A stretch of 64,000 nt of DNA, from positions 49,764 through 113,763 of the forward strand of contig DATENU010000005.1 in NCBI GenBank assembly GCA_035274845.1, in the 5' to 3' direction. The notes under the pieces were generated by a model. The model did no database searches, was not told the DNA's origin, and saw nothing but the letters and a program-made list of their open reading frames with translations. This stretch comes from Chthoniobacterales bacterium (GTDB lineage Bacteria > Verrucomicrobiota > Verrucomicrobiia > Chthoniobacterales > UBA10450). Positions 1 through 7,121 of the stretch are shown here, one piece after another. The position numbers were made by a program, and so were the translations under genes. The first letter of the stretch is position 1. Each line of letters opens with the position of its first letter.

Positions 1-514
1 CGTGAATCGGTCCGTCCTTCGGCATTTCGAGATTCATGCTGTAGCCACGGCGCTCTGTCGCCGTGCGTGTGACGCCCCGACTGAGCGGGGCGGCTACAGC
101 GCGGGAGACTTCCTCGGGTGGCAGGTCGAGGATCAGGAGCCCGTCGACGCCGGCCTGATCCGCTTGACGGTGAAAGTGTTCAAATCCGAATTGAAAGATC
201 GGGTTGAGATAGCTGTAGAGAACGATCGGGATTTGCGAACGCTGGCGAATTTGGCCCACGCAATCCAGAACGCCCTGGACTGTGGCGCCTGCTTCCAAGG
301 CGCGCTGGGCGGCGAGCTGATTGACCAGGCCATCGGCCAATGGATCGGAGAATGGAATGCCGACCTCGAGGATGTCGACGCCGGCTTTTTCCAGGGCGAA
401 AGCGAGATCGACCGTCCGCGGAAAGTCCGGGTCGCCGGCACAGATGTAGGCGATGAATGCTTTTTCGTTATCCGCGCGGAGCACCTGGAAACATTCGTCG
501 ATTCGGTTTGGCAT
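1..514 (-). CDS. trpA: Tryptophan synthase alpha chain, 5' part (runs off window)
   Basis: Cleaves indole-3-glycerol phosphate to indole in the last step of tryptophan synthesis, in a complex with TrpB. The minus-strand reading begins MPNRIDECFQVLRADNEKAF and contains the GDPDFPRTVDLA, GVPFSDPLADG-like (GIPFSDPLADGLVNQLAAQRA) and YLNPIFQFG stretches typical of TrpA, including the substrate-binding acids. The start at 514 has an AAAGG ribosome site about 10 bases upstream. After DLPPEE, where helix alpha-5 should begin, 21 in-frame codons come from a palindromic repeat (38-100); the reading then resumes with MNLEMPKDGPIH. The 3' end lies outside the window, so I cannot tell whether the gene is intact. 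Confidence 0.9.
   Translation of the reverse strand, partial: MPNRIDECFQVLRADNEKAFIAYICAGDPDFPRTVDLAFALEKAGVDILEVGIPFSDPLADGLVNQLAAQRALEAGATVQGVLDCVGQIRQRSQIPIVLYSYLNPIFQFGFEHFHRQADQAGVDGLLILDLPPEEVSRAVAAPLSRGVTRTATERRGYSMNLEMPKDGPIH
38..100. repeat. 63-bp palindromic element in frame inside trpA
   Basis: Perfect 9-bp terminal inverted repeats (GCTGTAGCC and GGCTACAGC) enclose two smaller hairpins (ACGGCG...CGCCGT and CGCCCCG...CGGGGCG). Length is exactly 21 codons, so the trpA frame is kept. Its GTAGCC...GGCTAC ends match the intergenic elements at 5049-5120. Confidence 0.8.
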
Positions 515-540
515 CTGGGTTAGCCTTTGCTCTCGGCGGA

Positions 541-582
541 CAGGAAACGTCCAACGTCAAACGCTCAACGTCCAACGTTCAA
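541..582. repeat. Degenerate CAACGTY/CAACGCTCAACG tandem repeat
   Basis: Short repeated words (ACGTCCAACG, CAAACGCTCAACG, CGTCCAACGTTCAA) lead straight into the queE start codon. The same words occur in both orientations around 8829-8961. Confidence 0.7.
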
Positions 583-1244
583 TGAAAGAGACTGGAGAAA
601 AGACGCTGACCATTAATGAGATTTACCAGTCGATCCAGGGGGAGAGCACCTGGGCAGGGGAGCCATGTGTCTTTGTCCGGCTCACGTTCTGCGATCTGCG
701 ATGCAATTATTGCGACACGGAGTACGCGTTTTACGAAGGGAAAAAACAAAGGCTAGATGAGATCGTGGCAGCGGTGGCGGAATTCAGCTGTCCGCTGGTC
801 GAGATCACCGGCGGCGAGCCGCTCCTGCAAAAAAATGTGCTGCCGTTGATGAAGTTGTTGGCGGACGCGGGAAAAACGGTGTTGCTGGAAACGAGCGGTG
901 CTCACGATATCTCGGCGGTCGATCCCCGGGTTCATCGGATCATGGACTTGAAGACGCCGGGCAGCGGTGAGTGCGAGCGGAATTTGTTCTCAAACATCGA
1001 CCACCTGACGGACCGCGACGAAGTGAAGTTCGTGATCGGGTCCCGCGAAGATTATGAATGGTCGCGTGAGCAGGTGGCGAAGTTTCGGTTGAACGAGCGT
1101 TGCGGCGCGGTGTTGTTTTCCCCGATCTTCGGCCGAATCGATCCCCGCGAGATCGTGGAATGGATCCTGGCCGATCGGTTGCCGGTCCGTTTCCAACTCC
1201 AGATGCACAAGTTCATCTGGACGCCAGCCCAGCGCGGAGTGTAG
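582..1244 (+). CDS. queE: 7-carboxy-7-deazaguanine synthase (radical SAM)
   Basis: Radical SAM enzyme converting 6-carboxy-5,6,7,8-tetrahydropterin to 7-carboxy-7-deazaguanine in queuosine (preQ0/preQ1) synthesis. The 220-aa product has the short QueE N-terminus (INEIYQSIQGEST), a CX3CX2C iron-sulfur motif (C37, C41, C44 in TFCDLRCNYCD) and the ITGGEPLLQ SAM-binding strand. An open frame extends upstream to 453, but that part reads through trpA antisense and a repeat, so 582 is the natural start. There is no clear Shine-Dalgarno sequence, because the repeat abuts the ATG. queD follows 9 bases later, which supports a queuosine operon. Confidence 0.93.
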   Translation: MKETGEKTLTINEIYQSIQGESTWAGEPCVFVRLTFCDLRCNYCDTEYAFYEGKKQRLDEIVAAVAEFSCPLVEITGGEPLLQKNVLPLMKLLADAGKTVLLETSGAHDISAVDPRVHRIMDLKTPGSGECERNLFSNIDHLTDRDEVKFVIGSREDYEWSREQVAKFRLNERCGAVLFSPIFGRIDPREIVEWILADRLPVRFQLQMHKFIWTPAQRGV

Positions 1245-1253
1245 TCGTCAGCG

Positions 1254-1619
1254 ATGCGCGTTCGCCTGACCAAAGATTTCCAGTTTGAAGCGGCCCAGAC
1301 GCTCCCGAAGGCGCCGGAAGGCCACAAATGCCGCCGGATGCACGGGCACAGCTTTAAAGTGGAGATTTCGGTCGAAGGGACGGTCGATCCGGCGACCGGG
1401 TGGTTTTACGATCATGCGGAGATCAGCGGCGCGATGAAGCCGCTGATCCGGGAGCTCGATCACTCGTATCTAAATGAGATCGCCGGGCTCGAGAATCCGA
1501 CGATTGAGAACATGGCGGCCTGGTTCTGGCAGAAACTGCAACCGCTTTGCCCGGGGCTTTGCGAAATCGTCGTCCACGAAACGCCGACGGCGCGCTGCGT
1601 CTATCGCGGAGGAGGATAG
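1254..1619 (+). CDS. queD: 6-carboxy-5,6,7,8-tetrahydropterin synthase
   Basis: Makes the QueE substrate from dihydroneopterin triphosphate. At 121 aa it is full length and collinear with E. coli QueD: FEAA-TLP, PEGHKC (catalytic C26), MHGHSF (zinc ligands H30 and H32), DPATGW, LDHSYLN, GLENPT and HETPTARCVYRG. The first zinc ligand, His in FEAAHRL of E. coli, is Gln here (FEAAQTL, Q15), while all other catalytic residues remain. Adjacent to queE, same strand, with the same pathway role. Confidence 0.93.
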   Translation: MRVRLTKDFQFEAAQTLPKAPEGHKCRRMHGHSFKVEISVEGTVDPATGWFYDHAEISGAMKPLIRELDHSYLNEIAGLENPTIENMAAWFWQKLQPLCPGLCEIVVHETPTARCVYRGGG

Positions 1620-1627
1620 GCATCTAT

Positions 1628-1707
1628 GCCTGTCTCGGCAGATGGGCATCTTGCCCGTCGAGGAAATGCACGAGCAACAGGCTGGAAGCCTATTGGCCGA
1701 GACAGGC
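1628..1707. repeat. 80-bp inverted-repeat element
   Basis: Perfect 11-bp inverted termini (GCCTGTCTCGG / CCGAGACAGGC) with an inner hairpin (GATGGGCATCTTGCCCGTC). It lies between convergent queD and the amidotransferase-like gene and could serve as a bidirectional terminator, though no T-run is present. Confidence 0.7.
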
Positions 1708-1729
1708 TGGAAGCCTTCTTCCCGCTCGT

Positions 1730-2368
1730 TCAGCTGGCGGCCGAATTGCCGAGCCGGGAAACAAAATCGGCGAAAAGCTCGTCGTAACCGTTGCCTCGTT
1801 CCGGATGATACTGGACTGCCAGGGCGAAGGGATAATCGCGAAGCCGGACCTGCTCGATGATGTCGTCGGTGGCGCACCAGGCTTCAACCTCGAGTCCGTC
1901 TCCGAGTTTATCGAGGGCCTGGTGATGCGAGCTGTTGACCTTATCGAGCCGATGAGACGCTGAACGATCGGTGCGGAGGGGCTGGATATTGTGATCCTTC
2001 ATTTCCGGCGCGTTATGGCCGGGAATGTCGAGGTGCAGGGTGCCGCCGAGCGCGACATTTAGAAGCTGCATCCCCTTGCAGATCGCGAAGATGGGCAGCT
2101 GCCGCTCCAGCGCGGCTTTCGTGGCCACGAATTCCCAGCGGTCGCGGTCCGGTTCCATGTCGGTATCGAGAATGGAAGGATCGGGGACCGGTTGATGAAG
2201 AAACTCAGGGGCGACATCGGGGCCGCCGCTTAAGAGCAGGCCCTGCATTTTCTCAAGCGGCACCTGCTGGGTGCGGGCGTTCCAAAGCCGCACATTGGGA
2301 TGTTTGGCAAAGGCGCGCCGAAACCATTTATCGTCCTTTTCCCGGATCCAGGTGGCCACATGCGGCAT
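1730..2368 (-). CDS. Class I glutamine amidotransferase-like (peptidase C26) hydrolase
   Basis: The 212-aa protein has the C26 gamma-glutamyl hydrolase architecture: LLLSGGPDVAPEF oxyanion strand, nucleophile C97 in FAICKGMQLLNV, the GGTLHLDIPGH segment, and the His-Glu pair H188/E190 in VQYHPE. PuuD-type members hydrolyse gamma-glutamyl-GABA or similar gamma-glutamyl amides in the cytosol; which substrate is used here is unknown. Starts 48 bases from the divergent beta-lactamase-like gene, so the two promoters must be close together. Confidence 0.85.
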   Translation of the reverse strand: MPHVATWIREKDDKWFRRAFAKHPNVRLWNARTQQVPLEKMQGLLLSGGPDVAPEFLHQPVPDPSILDTDMEPDRDRWEFVATKAALERQLPIFAICKGMQLLNVALGGTLHLDIPGHNAPEMKDHNIQPLRTDRSASHRLDKVNSSHHQALDKLGDGLEVEAWCATDDIIEQVRLRDYPFALAVQYHPERGNGYDELFADFVSRLGNSAAS

Positions 2369-2416
2369 GGCCCGACTTTGCGACCCTTCATCTCCGTTGT
2401 AAATAGCAGCCCGCCC

Positions 2417-3271
2417 ATGATGATCGATCAGGACAAAACCGGAAGCCTGCGCGAGGCGTGCGAGCGCATCTTTAGCGAGTGCAAAGCGACCGCCTACGCG
2501 ATTGCGCTCCAGGATTACGACAGTGGCCTCCGGTTATCCATCAATGCCGACCGGCGATTTCATGCCGCGAGCACCATGAAGGTAGCCGTTCTGCTCGCGA
2601 TCGGTCGGGCGATCGATGAAAAGCGGCTCGAGCCGGATGAAACGCTCCATGTCCGGAACCGTTTCCGGAGTGCGATCGACGGGACGCCGTTCCGGATCGA
2701 TGCGGAATCGGACGGTTATGCGCAGCTCCATCGCCTGATCGGACGCACGGCGAAAATTTCCGATCTCACCGAATGGATGATTGTTTCCAGCAGCAACCTC
2801 GCGACGAACCTGCTGCTTGATTACCTGACGGTGGAATATGTTCGCGGTGTCCTGGAGGCGGCCGGAGTGGAGGGGATCGATCTCCGGCGCGGGGTCGACG
2901 ACACGAAGGCGCACGAGCAAAAATTCAACAACGAGACGACTGCTCACGGTTTGCTCGATCTCTTTGCGACTTTGCGCGGAGATTTTTTGTCGAAGACCAG
3001 CCGGGAACGCGCGATCAACATTCTTCTCCAGCAGCGCTTCAATTCGATGATCCCCGCGCCGCTGCCCGCCCATGCCAGCGTGGCGCACAAGACTGGCGAG
3101 ATTTCCACGGCCTGTCACGACGCCGGCATCGTTTATTTACCGGAGCGCGATCCTTACATTCTCGTCGTGCTGACGGAGGTGCCGCCGGACACGAACGGGC
3201 GCCGCGAGACGATCGCGAAGATCTCAGAGGTTGTTTTCAAAATGCTCACGGGAACGGAGGCTGAGTCGTGA
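2417..3271 (+). CDS. Serine hydrolase of the beta-lactamase/transpeptidase fold
   Basis: 284 aa. Carries the three penicillin-recognising motifs: SxxK (S52-TMK55), SSN (S125-S126-N127, in place of SDN) and KTG (in VAHKTGEIST). It resembles class A beta-lactamase-like hydrolases but has no signal peptide, and there is no clear Glu166-type deacylation motif; the region instead reads DDTKAHEQKFNNETTAHGL. The substrate may be a cytosolic peptidoglycan fragment or an ester. Start at 2417 (an adjacent ATG at 2420 is equally possible). The stop overlaps the GTGA start of the next gene, so the two are probably translationally coupled. Confidence 0.8.
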   Translation: MMIDQDKTGSLREACERIFSECKATAYAIALQDYDSGLRLSINADRRFHAASTMKVAVLLAIGRAIDEKRLEPDETLHVRNRFRSAIDGTPFRIDAESDGYAQLHRLIGRTAKISDLTEWMIVSSSNLATNLLLDYLTVEYVRGVLEAAGVEGIDLRRGVDDTKAHEQKFNNETTAHGLLDLFATLRGDFLSKTSRERAINILLQQRFNSMIPAPLPAHASVAHKTGEISTACHDAGIVYLPERDPYILVVLTEVPPDTNGRRETIAKISEVVFKMLTGTEAES

Positions 3272-3855
3272 CGGGGGCCGGCGAGCTGCGGCCAGTCGAT
3301 GGCCTGACGTTGTCGCCCGAGCACCGGGCGGCGCTACGCCCGGGTGAGGCGGTCACGGATGAGCATGGCGCGATTCATCATTTGCCTCGGTTCTTTTTTC
3401 AGGTGCCGAGCTGGGAGGAAGCGCATGCCCTGCGAGTGGCGGCGCATTTCGCGCTCTCCGAACTGATCACGGTGGATTCGCGGGAAGCGCCGTTGCTTCT
3501 GCGAACGTTTCCCCATCACGTCCCGTGCGCGATCCTGGCCCTGGCGCGTTACCTCGAGGATTTCCGGCGAGAAGTCGACGCGCCGGTGTTCGTGAGCGCG
3601 AATGGCGGTTACCGCTCGCCTGCGCACCGAATCAACAAAGGCGCGCCGTCGTTCCATAGTTGGGGGACGGCGGCGGACATTTATCGCGTGGGCGACACGT
3701 ATCTCGACGACGAAAAGTCGATCACGCGTTATGGGGAAATTGCAGCGGCACTCGGCGCGGAGGTGCGGGTGCGGGCTTACAGGGAGGGGGACGATCATCT
3801 TCAGGTTGACCTGGGGTATCTCACGGTCGTTCCGCGGGAATGCAGCGAATCGTAA
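3268..3855 (+). CDS. Peptidase M15-like (D-Ala-D-Ala carboxypeptidase fold) protein
   Basis: 195 aa. The C-terminal half shows the M15 zinc pattern: NGGYRSPAHR, then SFHSWGTAADIY (His and Asp ligands six residues apart) and DDHLQVDLGY (third His). The N-terminal 80 residues are not recognised. GTG start at 3268, overlapping the upstream stop by four bases; the 3' end overlaps the next gene by 16 bases. A pairing of a penicillin-fold hydrolase with an M15-like peptidase suggests processing of peptidoglycan stem peptides, but this protein also lacks an export signal. Confidence 0.7.
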   Translation: MTGAGELRPVDGLTLSPEHRAALRPGEAVTDEHGAIHHLPRFFFQVPSWEEAHALRVAAHFALSELITVDSREAPLLLRTFPHHVPCAILALARYLEDFRREVDAPVFVSANGGYRSPAHRINKGAPSFHSWGTAADIYRVGDTYLDDEKSITRYGEIAAALGAEVRVRAYREGDDHLQVDLGYLTVVPRECSES

Positions 3856-5054
3856 AACAGGACCGCTCGAAAGAGGCGGGGCGGTTTCACCTTCCGCCGC
3901 CGCGCGCCGTTATCGGCCTGGAGGCGGAGTTCAGCCTCATTATTAACGATCGGCGCGAGCTGCCCGAAAAAGTTTTTGGGACGGCGCAGAAATTGATCCG
4001 GTCCAAAATGCTCCCGCGGACCGGGCGCTCATTCCAGCTACCTTCCGGCGGCGCCATCTACTTCGATACCGGCGTGATTGAAGTGGCGACGCCGATTGTG
4101 GAATTGGAGCCGGGATGTTGCTATCGCGCCACGCGGCTGTTGTGGGAGCAAATCCATTTCGTTGGCGAAGAGCTGCGGCGCTGGGCGCGGCGGAACAAAT
4201 GCCGGGCGCGGCTCCAGGGTTTCAGCACGCATTACAATTTTTCCTTTCAAGACGAGCACGCTTCGCCGGTGCGCGACGCGAACCGGCTTGGTTATTTGCT
4301 AGCGCACATTCTTCCCGCGCCGGTGATGTTGTTGGCGACGAATCGGAAAAGTACCGCGGTGGGAGTTCGGCCGCGCGGGAAACGGATTGAGGTGACGACG
4401 GATTTTACGCCGGACGCCGCGCTGATGCTGGCGACCTGCGCTTTTATTGCCGGCGTGGCCGGAGTGGCGAGCGCGTGGCCGGACTACGAGCTCGCGCGGC
4501 TGGACGAGAATAGGATTCCGCGGTTTGCGTCCTTTCGACTCCGGAAACATTCGTCGCGGAAAGGCTGGCGGGTGACGAAGCAATCGCTGGCCCGCGACCC
4601 GTTCGCCTGCGACGTGAATTCGCCGATCTGGAAAGTTAGCGATGGGCGCGAGCTGAGCCTCCGGGAGATCGCGCAGGAAACACTGCGGCCGTTTCGCACC
4701 AGCATCCGCCGGGTCGGCGACCTGGAAACGTTGCGACACATCGAGGCTGTATTTGACGGCGATGCCCGCTCGTTTCTGGATTTCCCCGAGCGTCCCGAGG
4801 CCTACGACGATGCCGGACACGAGTGGAATTGGAACCGGCGCCGGATGCGGCATTGGCCGCGGTCATCCTACGAGAAGGTGATTCATCGCGTCATTGCGCG
4901 GCAGCCGATCCAGATTGGTGGAAAGCGTTATGTCGCCGAGCGGATGCAAGGGTGGTACGAAGTGATGTTCCGCGAATCGAAGAGAGGCGTTCGGCGGGTC
5001 TTTAACCTGGATCACCTGGCGAAGTTGATGGCCACGAAAAAGCGGAAGTTGTAG
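3840..5054 (+). CDS. Carboxylate-amine ligase-like protein (glutamine synthetase/GCS fold)
   Basis: 404 aa. The N-terminus (AVIGLEAEFSLIIND) and the GGAIYFDTGVIEVATP strand resemble the nucleotide/glutamate-binding core shared by glutamate-cysteine ligase type 2 and by Dop/PafA ligases. It is too divergent to assign a substrate. It is the last gene of a three-gene overlapping unit with a serine hydrolase and an M15-like peptidase, which points to peptide or amide-bond chemistry on one substrate. The TAG stop lies inside the arm of the downstream palindrome. Function unknown. Confidence 0.6.
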   Translation: MQRIVKQDRSKEAGRFHLPPPRAVIGLEAEFSLIINDRRELPEKVFGTAQKLIRSKMLPRTGRSFQLPSGGAIYFDTGVIEVATPIVELEPGCCYRATRLLWEQIHFVGEELRRWARRNKCRARLQGFSTHYNFSFQDEHASPVRDANRLGYLLAHILPAPVMLLATNRKSTAVGVRPRGKRIEVTTDFTPDAALMLATCAFIAGVAGVASAWPDYELARLDENRIPRFASFRLRKHSSRKGWRVTKQSLARDPFACDVNSPIWKVSDGRELSLREIAQETLRPFRTSIRRVGDLETLRHIEAVFDGDARSFLDFPERPEAYDDAGHEWNWNRRRMRHWPRSSYEKVIHRVIARQPIQIGGKRYVAERMQGWYEVMFRESKRGVRRVFNLDHLAKLMATKKRKL

Positions 5055-5120
5055 CCGGGATCGGTGATCCCGGCCAGTATCGACGCGACCCTTCGCCGGG
5101 ATCACCGATCCCGGCTACAA
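5049..5120. repeat. Perfect 26-bp inverted repeat with 20-bp loop
   Basis: Each arm begins or ends TTGTAGCC / GGCTACAA and is itself palindromic (GCCGGGATC..GATCCCGGC). It separates convergent genes. The TAG at 5052-5054 inside the left arm is the stop codon of the ligase-like gene, and the minus-strand stop lies 3 bases beyond the right arm. Confidence 0.85.
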
Positions 5121-5123
5121 CAG

Positions 5124-6941
5124 CTACAGCCCCATCATCTCCCGCACGTATTTCACGGGCGGACTGCCGTAGGAGAGGACGGTGTCGTTGTATTTCCTTA
5201 GGTCGAACTTCGCGCCGTCGCGGGCTTTGGCCTTTTCGCGCATCGCGAGGTGCTCCGTTACGCCGACGAAGTAGGTGGAAAGCTGGGTCGAGCTGAGGCG
5301 GGCGCGTTTCCATTTCCCGACGGCTTCGCCTTCCTGCTGGAATCCTTCCTTCATCATCACGTCGAGCGCTTCCTGTTCGCTCATGTTTCCGGCGTGAATC
5401 GACTGGTCGATGATCGCGTTGCAGATGACACGAAGCCGCATTTTGAGCTGCTGCATCTTCACTTCGGGCCCGCCGTAACCGGCCTCCGCCATGAATTGCT
5501 CGGAGTAAACCGCCCAGCCTTCAATGAAGGTGCCGCTTTGAAAAATAGAGCGCACGAGCGTCGGCGCCTTGAACTCATTCGAATGGGCGAGCTGAAGGTA
5601 ATGGCCTGGCATCGCTTCGTGCACGGTCAGGTCGCGAACCATGAAGTTGTTGTACTCCCGGAAGAACGAATCCTTGCGCTCCTGCTTCCAGTCGTCTGGC
5701 GTCGGCGCCACGGCGAAGAACGTCTTGCCGTTTTTCTCCAGGGCGCCGGGTGAATCGCAGTAGGCGGTGGATTGCCCACGCTTGAACTCGGGCATGACGA
5801 CCACGTCGACCGGTGTGGTCGGCACCCTCACCAGGTTTTTCGCTTTCACGAAATCGGTCGTCTCTTTCAGAACCGTCTTCGAATAGTCGACGATGGTGGC
5901 GTCGGTCGGGCGCTGTTCCGCCAGTTTGTCGAGCACGGCGGCCGTCACTTTTTTGCGGTCGGCGAGGGTTGCCTCATCCGCGTTTGGATTCTGCTTTTTG
6001 TAGAGGGGCAACGCCGTTTCGTAGATTGCCTTCTGGGTCTGCTCCAGATCGGTGCGGGCCGCCTTCATCAAGTCTTCCATCGACATGTCGGAAGAGAGAG
6101 CGAAGCGGAGCTTCTTCCGGAACTTGTCCGCGCCGATCCGGAAATCACCGGTCGAACGCGGAAGCAGGTCGTTTTTCAGCCAGGTGTTGTAGTCGTTTAG
6201 CGCCGCAATCGTTTTCTCCTGGAGGGGCGCCAGGTCAGCCTTGGCTTTGGGAGCCTTGTCGAGCGTCTCGTTGAGACCTTCCTTGATGAGCGAAATCGCG
6301 CCCTGGGTTTGGTCAATCGCCGTCTCGGTGTAAACCTGAGGTGGATTTTTCAGGTTCGCTTTCGCCTGCGCTATCACCGCCGGGATTTTTTCCATGCGCG
6401 CCTTGATGCTGGCGGCGCGCTTCTCCGGAGACGCAAAGTCCCGGGCGACGAGCAAATAGAGGCTGTTAGCGAGGCTCTCGTTATAAAGCAACGGATTCCA
6501 TGAGCGTTCTTTCAGCTCCTCGATGCCGAAAATCTCATTGTCGATGTTGTCCTTAAGCAGACGCACATCGACCTTGTTCGGACCGGTCAGCTTCGTCAGA
6601 TCGCTAAACGCCTCGAGTTGCTGGCGAAAATCCTTGGCGCGCTTGAGTTCCTTCGCCTCCGCTTCATCGGAATAATCGGACAGCCTGTCGTCGAAGCGGT
6701 GATCGCCCAGGCTGGTGGCAAACTCCGGGCTCACCTGAAGGAGGCCTTCGATGTAGTCCTTCGCCAGTTTCTGGAAGCGCTCGTCTTCCGGCGTGGCGCC
6801 AGCTGTCATGGCCGAGAGCGCGAAGGCGGCAAGGGCCGCGAGCTTGATTCCAAAGATTCGGCGCGTACGCTCTGAGCTATGACCCTCCAATACCTTCGCG
6901 GCGCGCAGAGAAAACAACCGTTTATTCCTTTTTCTATTCAT
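5124..6941 (-). CDS. DUF885 family secreted protein, probable metallopeptidase
   Basis: 605 aa from the ATG at 6941. DUF885 proteins are helical, M2/M3-like predicted zinc peptidases. The signature HEAMPGHYLQLAHSNE (HEXXGH-like) is present, followed by FIEGWAVYSEQFMAE, which supplies the downstream Glu, and the C-terminal YGSPPVKYVREMMGL. A hydrophobic stretch (FGIKLAALAAFALSAMTAGA) acts as signal peptide. The start is uncertain: a TTG at 6890 would give a shorter n-region, and an upstream ATG at 7070 would run antisense through the small gene at 6879-7115. Either the 6941 or the 6890 start overlaps that gene head to head. Confidence 0.85.
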   Translation of the reverse strand: MNRKRNKRLFSLRAAKVLEGHSSERTRRIFGIKLAALAAFALSAMTAGATPEDERFQKLAKDYIEGLLQVSPEFATSLGDHRFDDRLSDYSDEAEAKELKRAKDFRQQLEAFSDLTKLTGPNKVDVRLLKDNIDNEIFGIEELKERSWNPLLYNESLANSLYLLVARDFASPEKRAASIKARMEKIPAVIAQAKANLKNPPQVYTETAIDQTQGAISLIKEGLNETLDKAPKAKADLAPLQEKTIAALNDYNTWLKNDLLPRSTGDFRIGADKFRKKLRFALSSDMSMEDLMKAARTDLEQTQKAIYETALPLYKKQNPNADEATLADRKKVTAAVLDKLAEQRPTDATIVDYSKTVLKETTDFVKAKNLVRVPTTPVDVVVMPEFKRGQSTAYCDSPGALEKNGKTFFAVAPTPDDWKQERKDSFFREYNNFMVRDLTVHEAMPGHYLQLAHSNEFKAPTLVRSIFQSGTFIEGWAVYSEQFMAEAGYGGPEVKMQQLKMRLRVICNAIIDQSIHAGNMSEQEALDVMMKEGFQQEGEAVGKWKRARLSSTQLSTYFVGVTEHLAMREKAKARDGAKFDLRKYNDTVLSYGSPPVKYVREMMGL

Positions 6942-7115
6942 ATGGCTGACGGGAGCAGTTTTCCTGTTCCCCATTCTGATTTCATTTCGATGCACCCCAC
7001 CGGCCGGCTCGTTTTCGTCCACGACCAGAAGGGTGGTTCGCAAGTGTTGGATCGCTTGTTGATGACGCACATTGCCTATTCGATGGGCGATGCCGCCGAC
7101 GTAATCGAATCCTAA
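6879..7115 (+). CDS. Small conserved protein of unknown function (78 aa)
   Basis: Reads MTLQYLRGAQRKQPFIPFSI, then HMADGSSFPVPHSDFIS, GRLVFVHD and a hydrophobic LLMTHIAY end. I recall the pattern of QPF.PF..H.ADG plus a V.H.DF/EF motif from short Verrucomicrobiota/Planctomycetota proteins of unknown function. Its conserved N-terminus lies inside the 5' end of the divergent DUF885 gene. It ends 6 bases from the convergent transporter gene. No function can be proposed. Confidence 0.65.
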   Translation: MTLQYLRGAQRKQPFIPFSIHMADGSSFPVPHSDFISMHPTGRLVFVHDQKGGSQVLDRLLMTHIAYSMGDAADVIES

Positions 7116-7121
7116 GCGCCA

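Noticed and set aside
515..581. preQ1 riboswitch before queE
   Set aside because: The short gap is occupied by the CAACGT repeat; no aptamer-like C-rich loop or pseudoknot seen.
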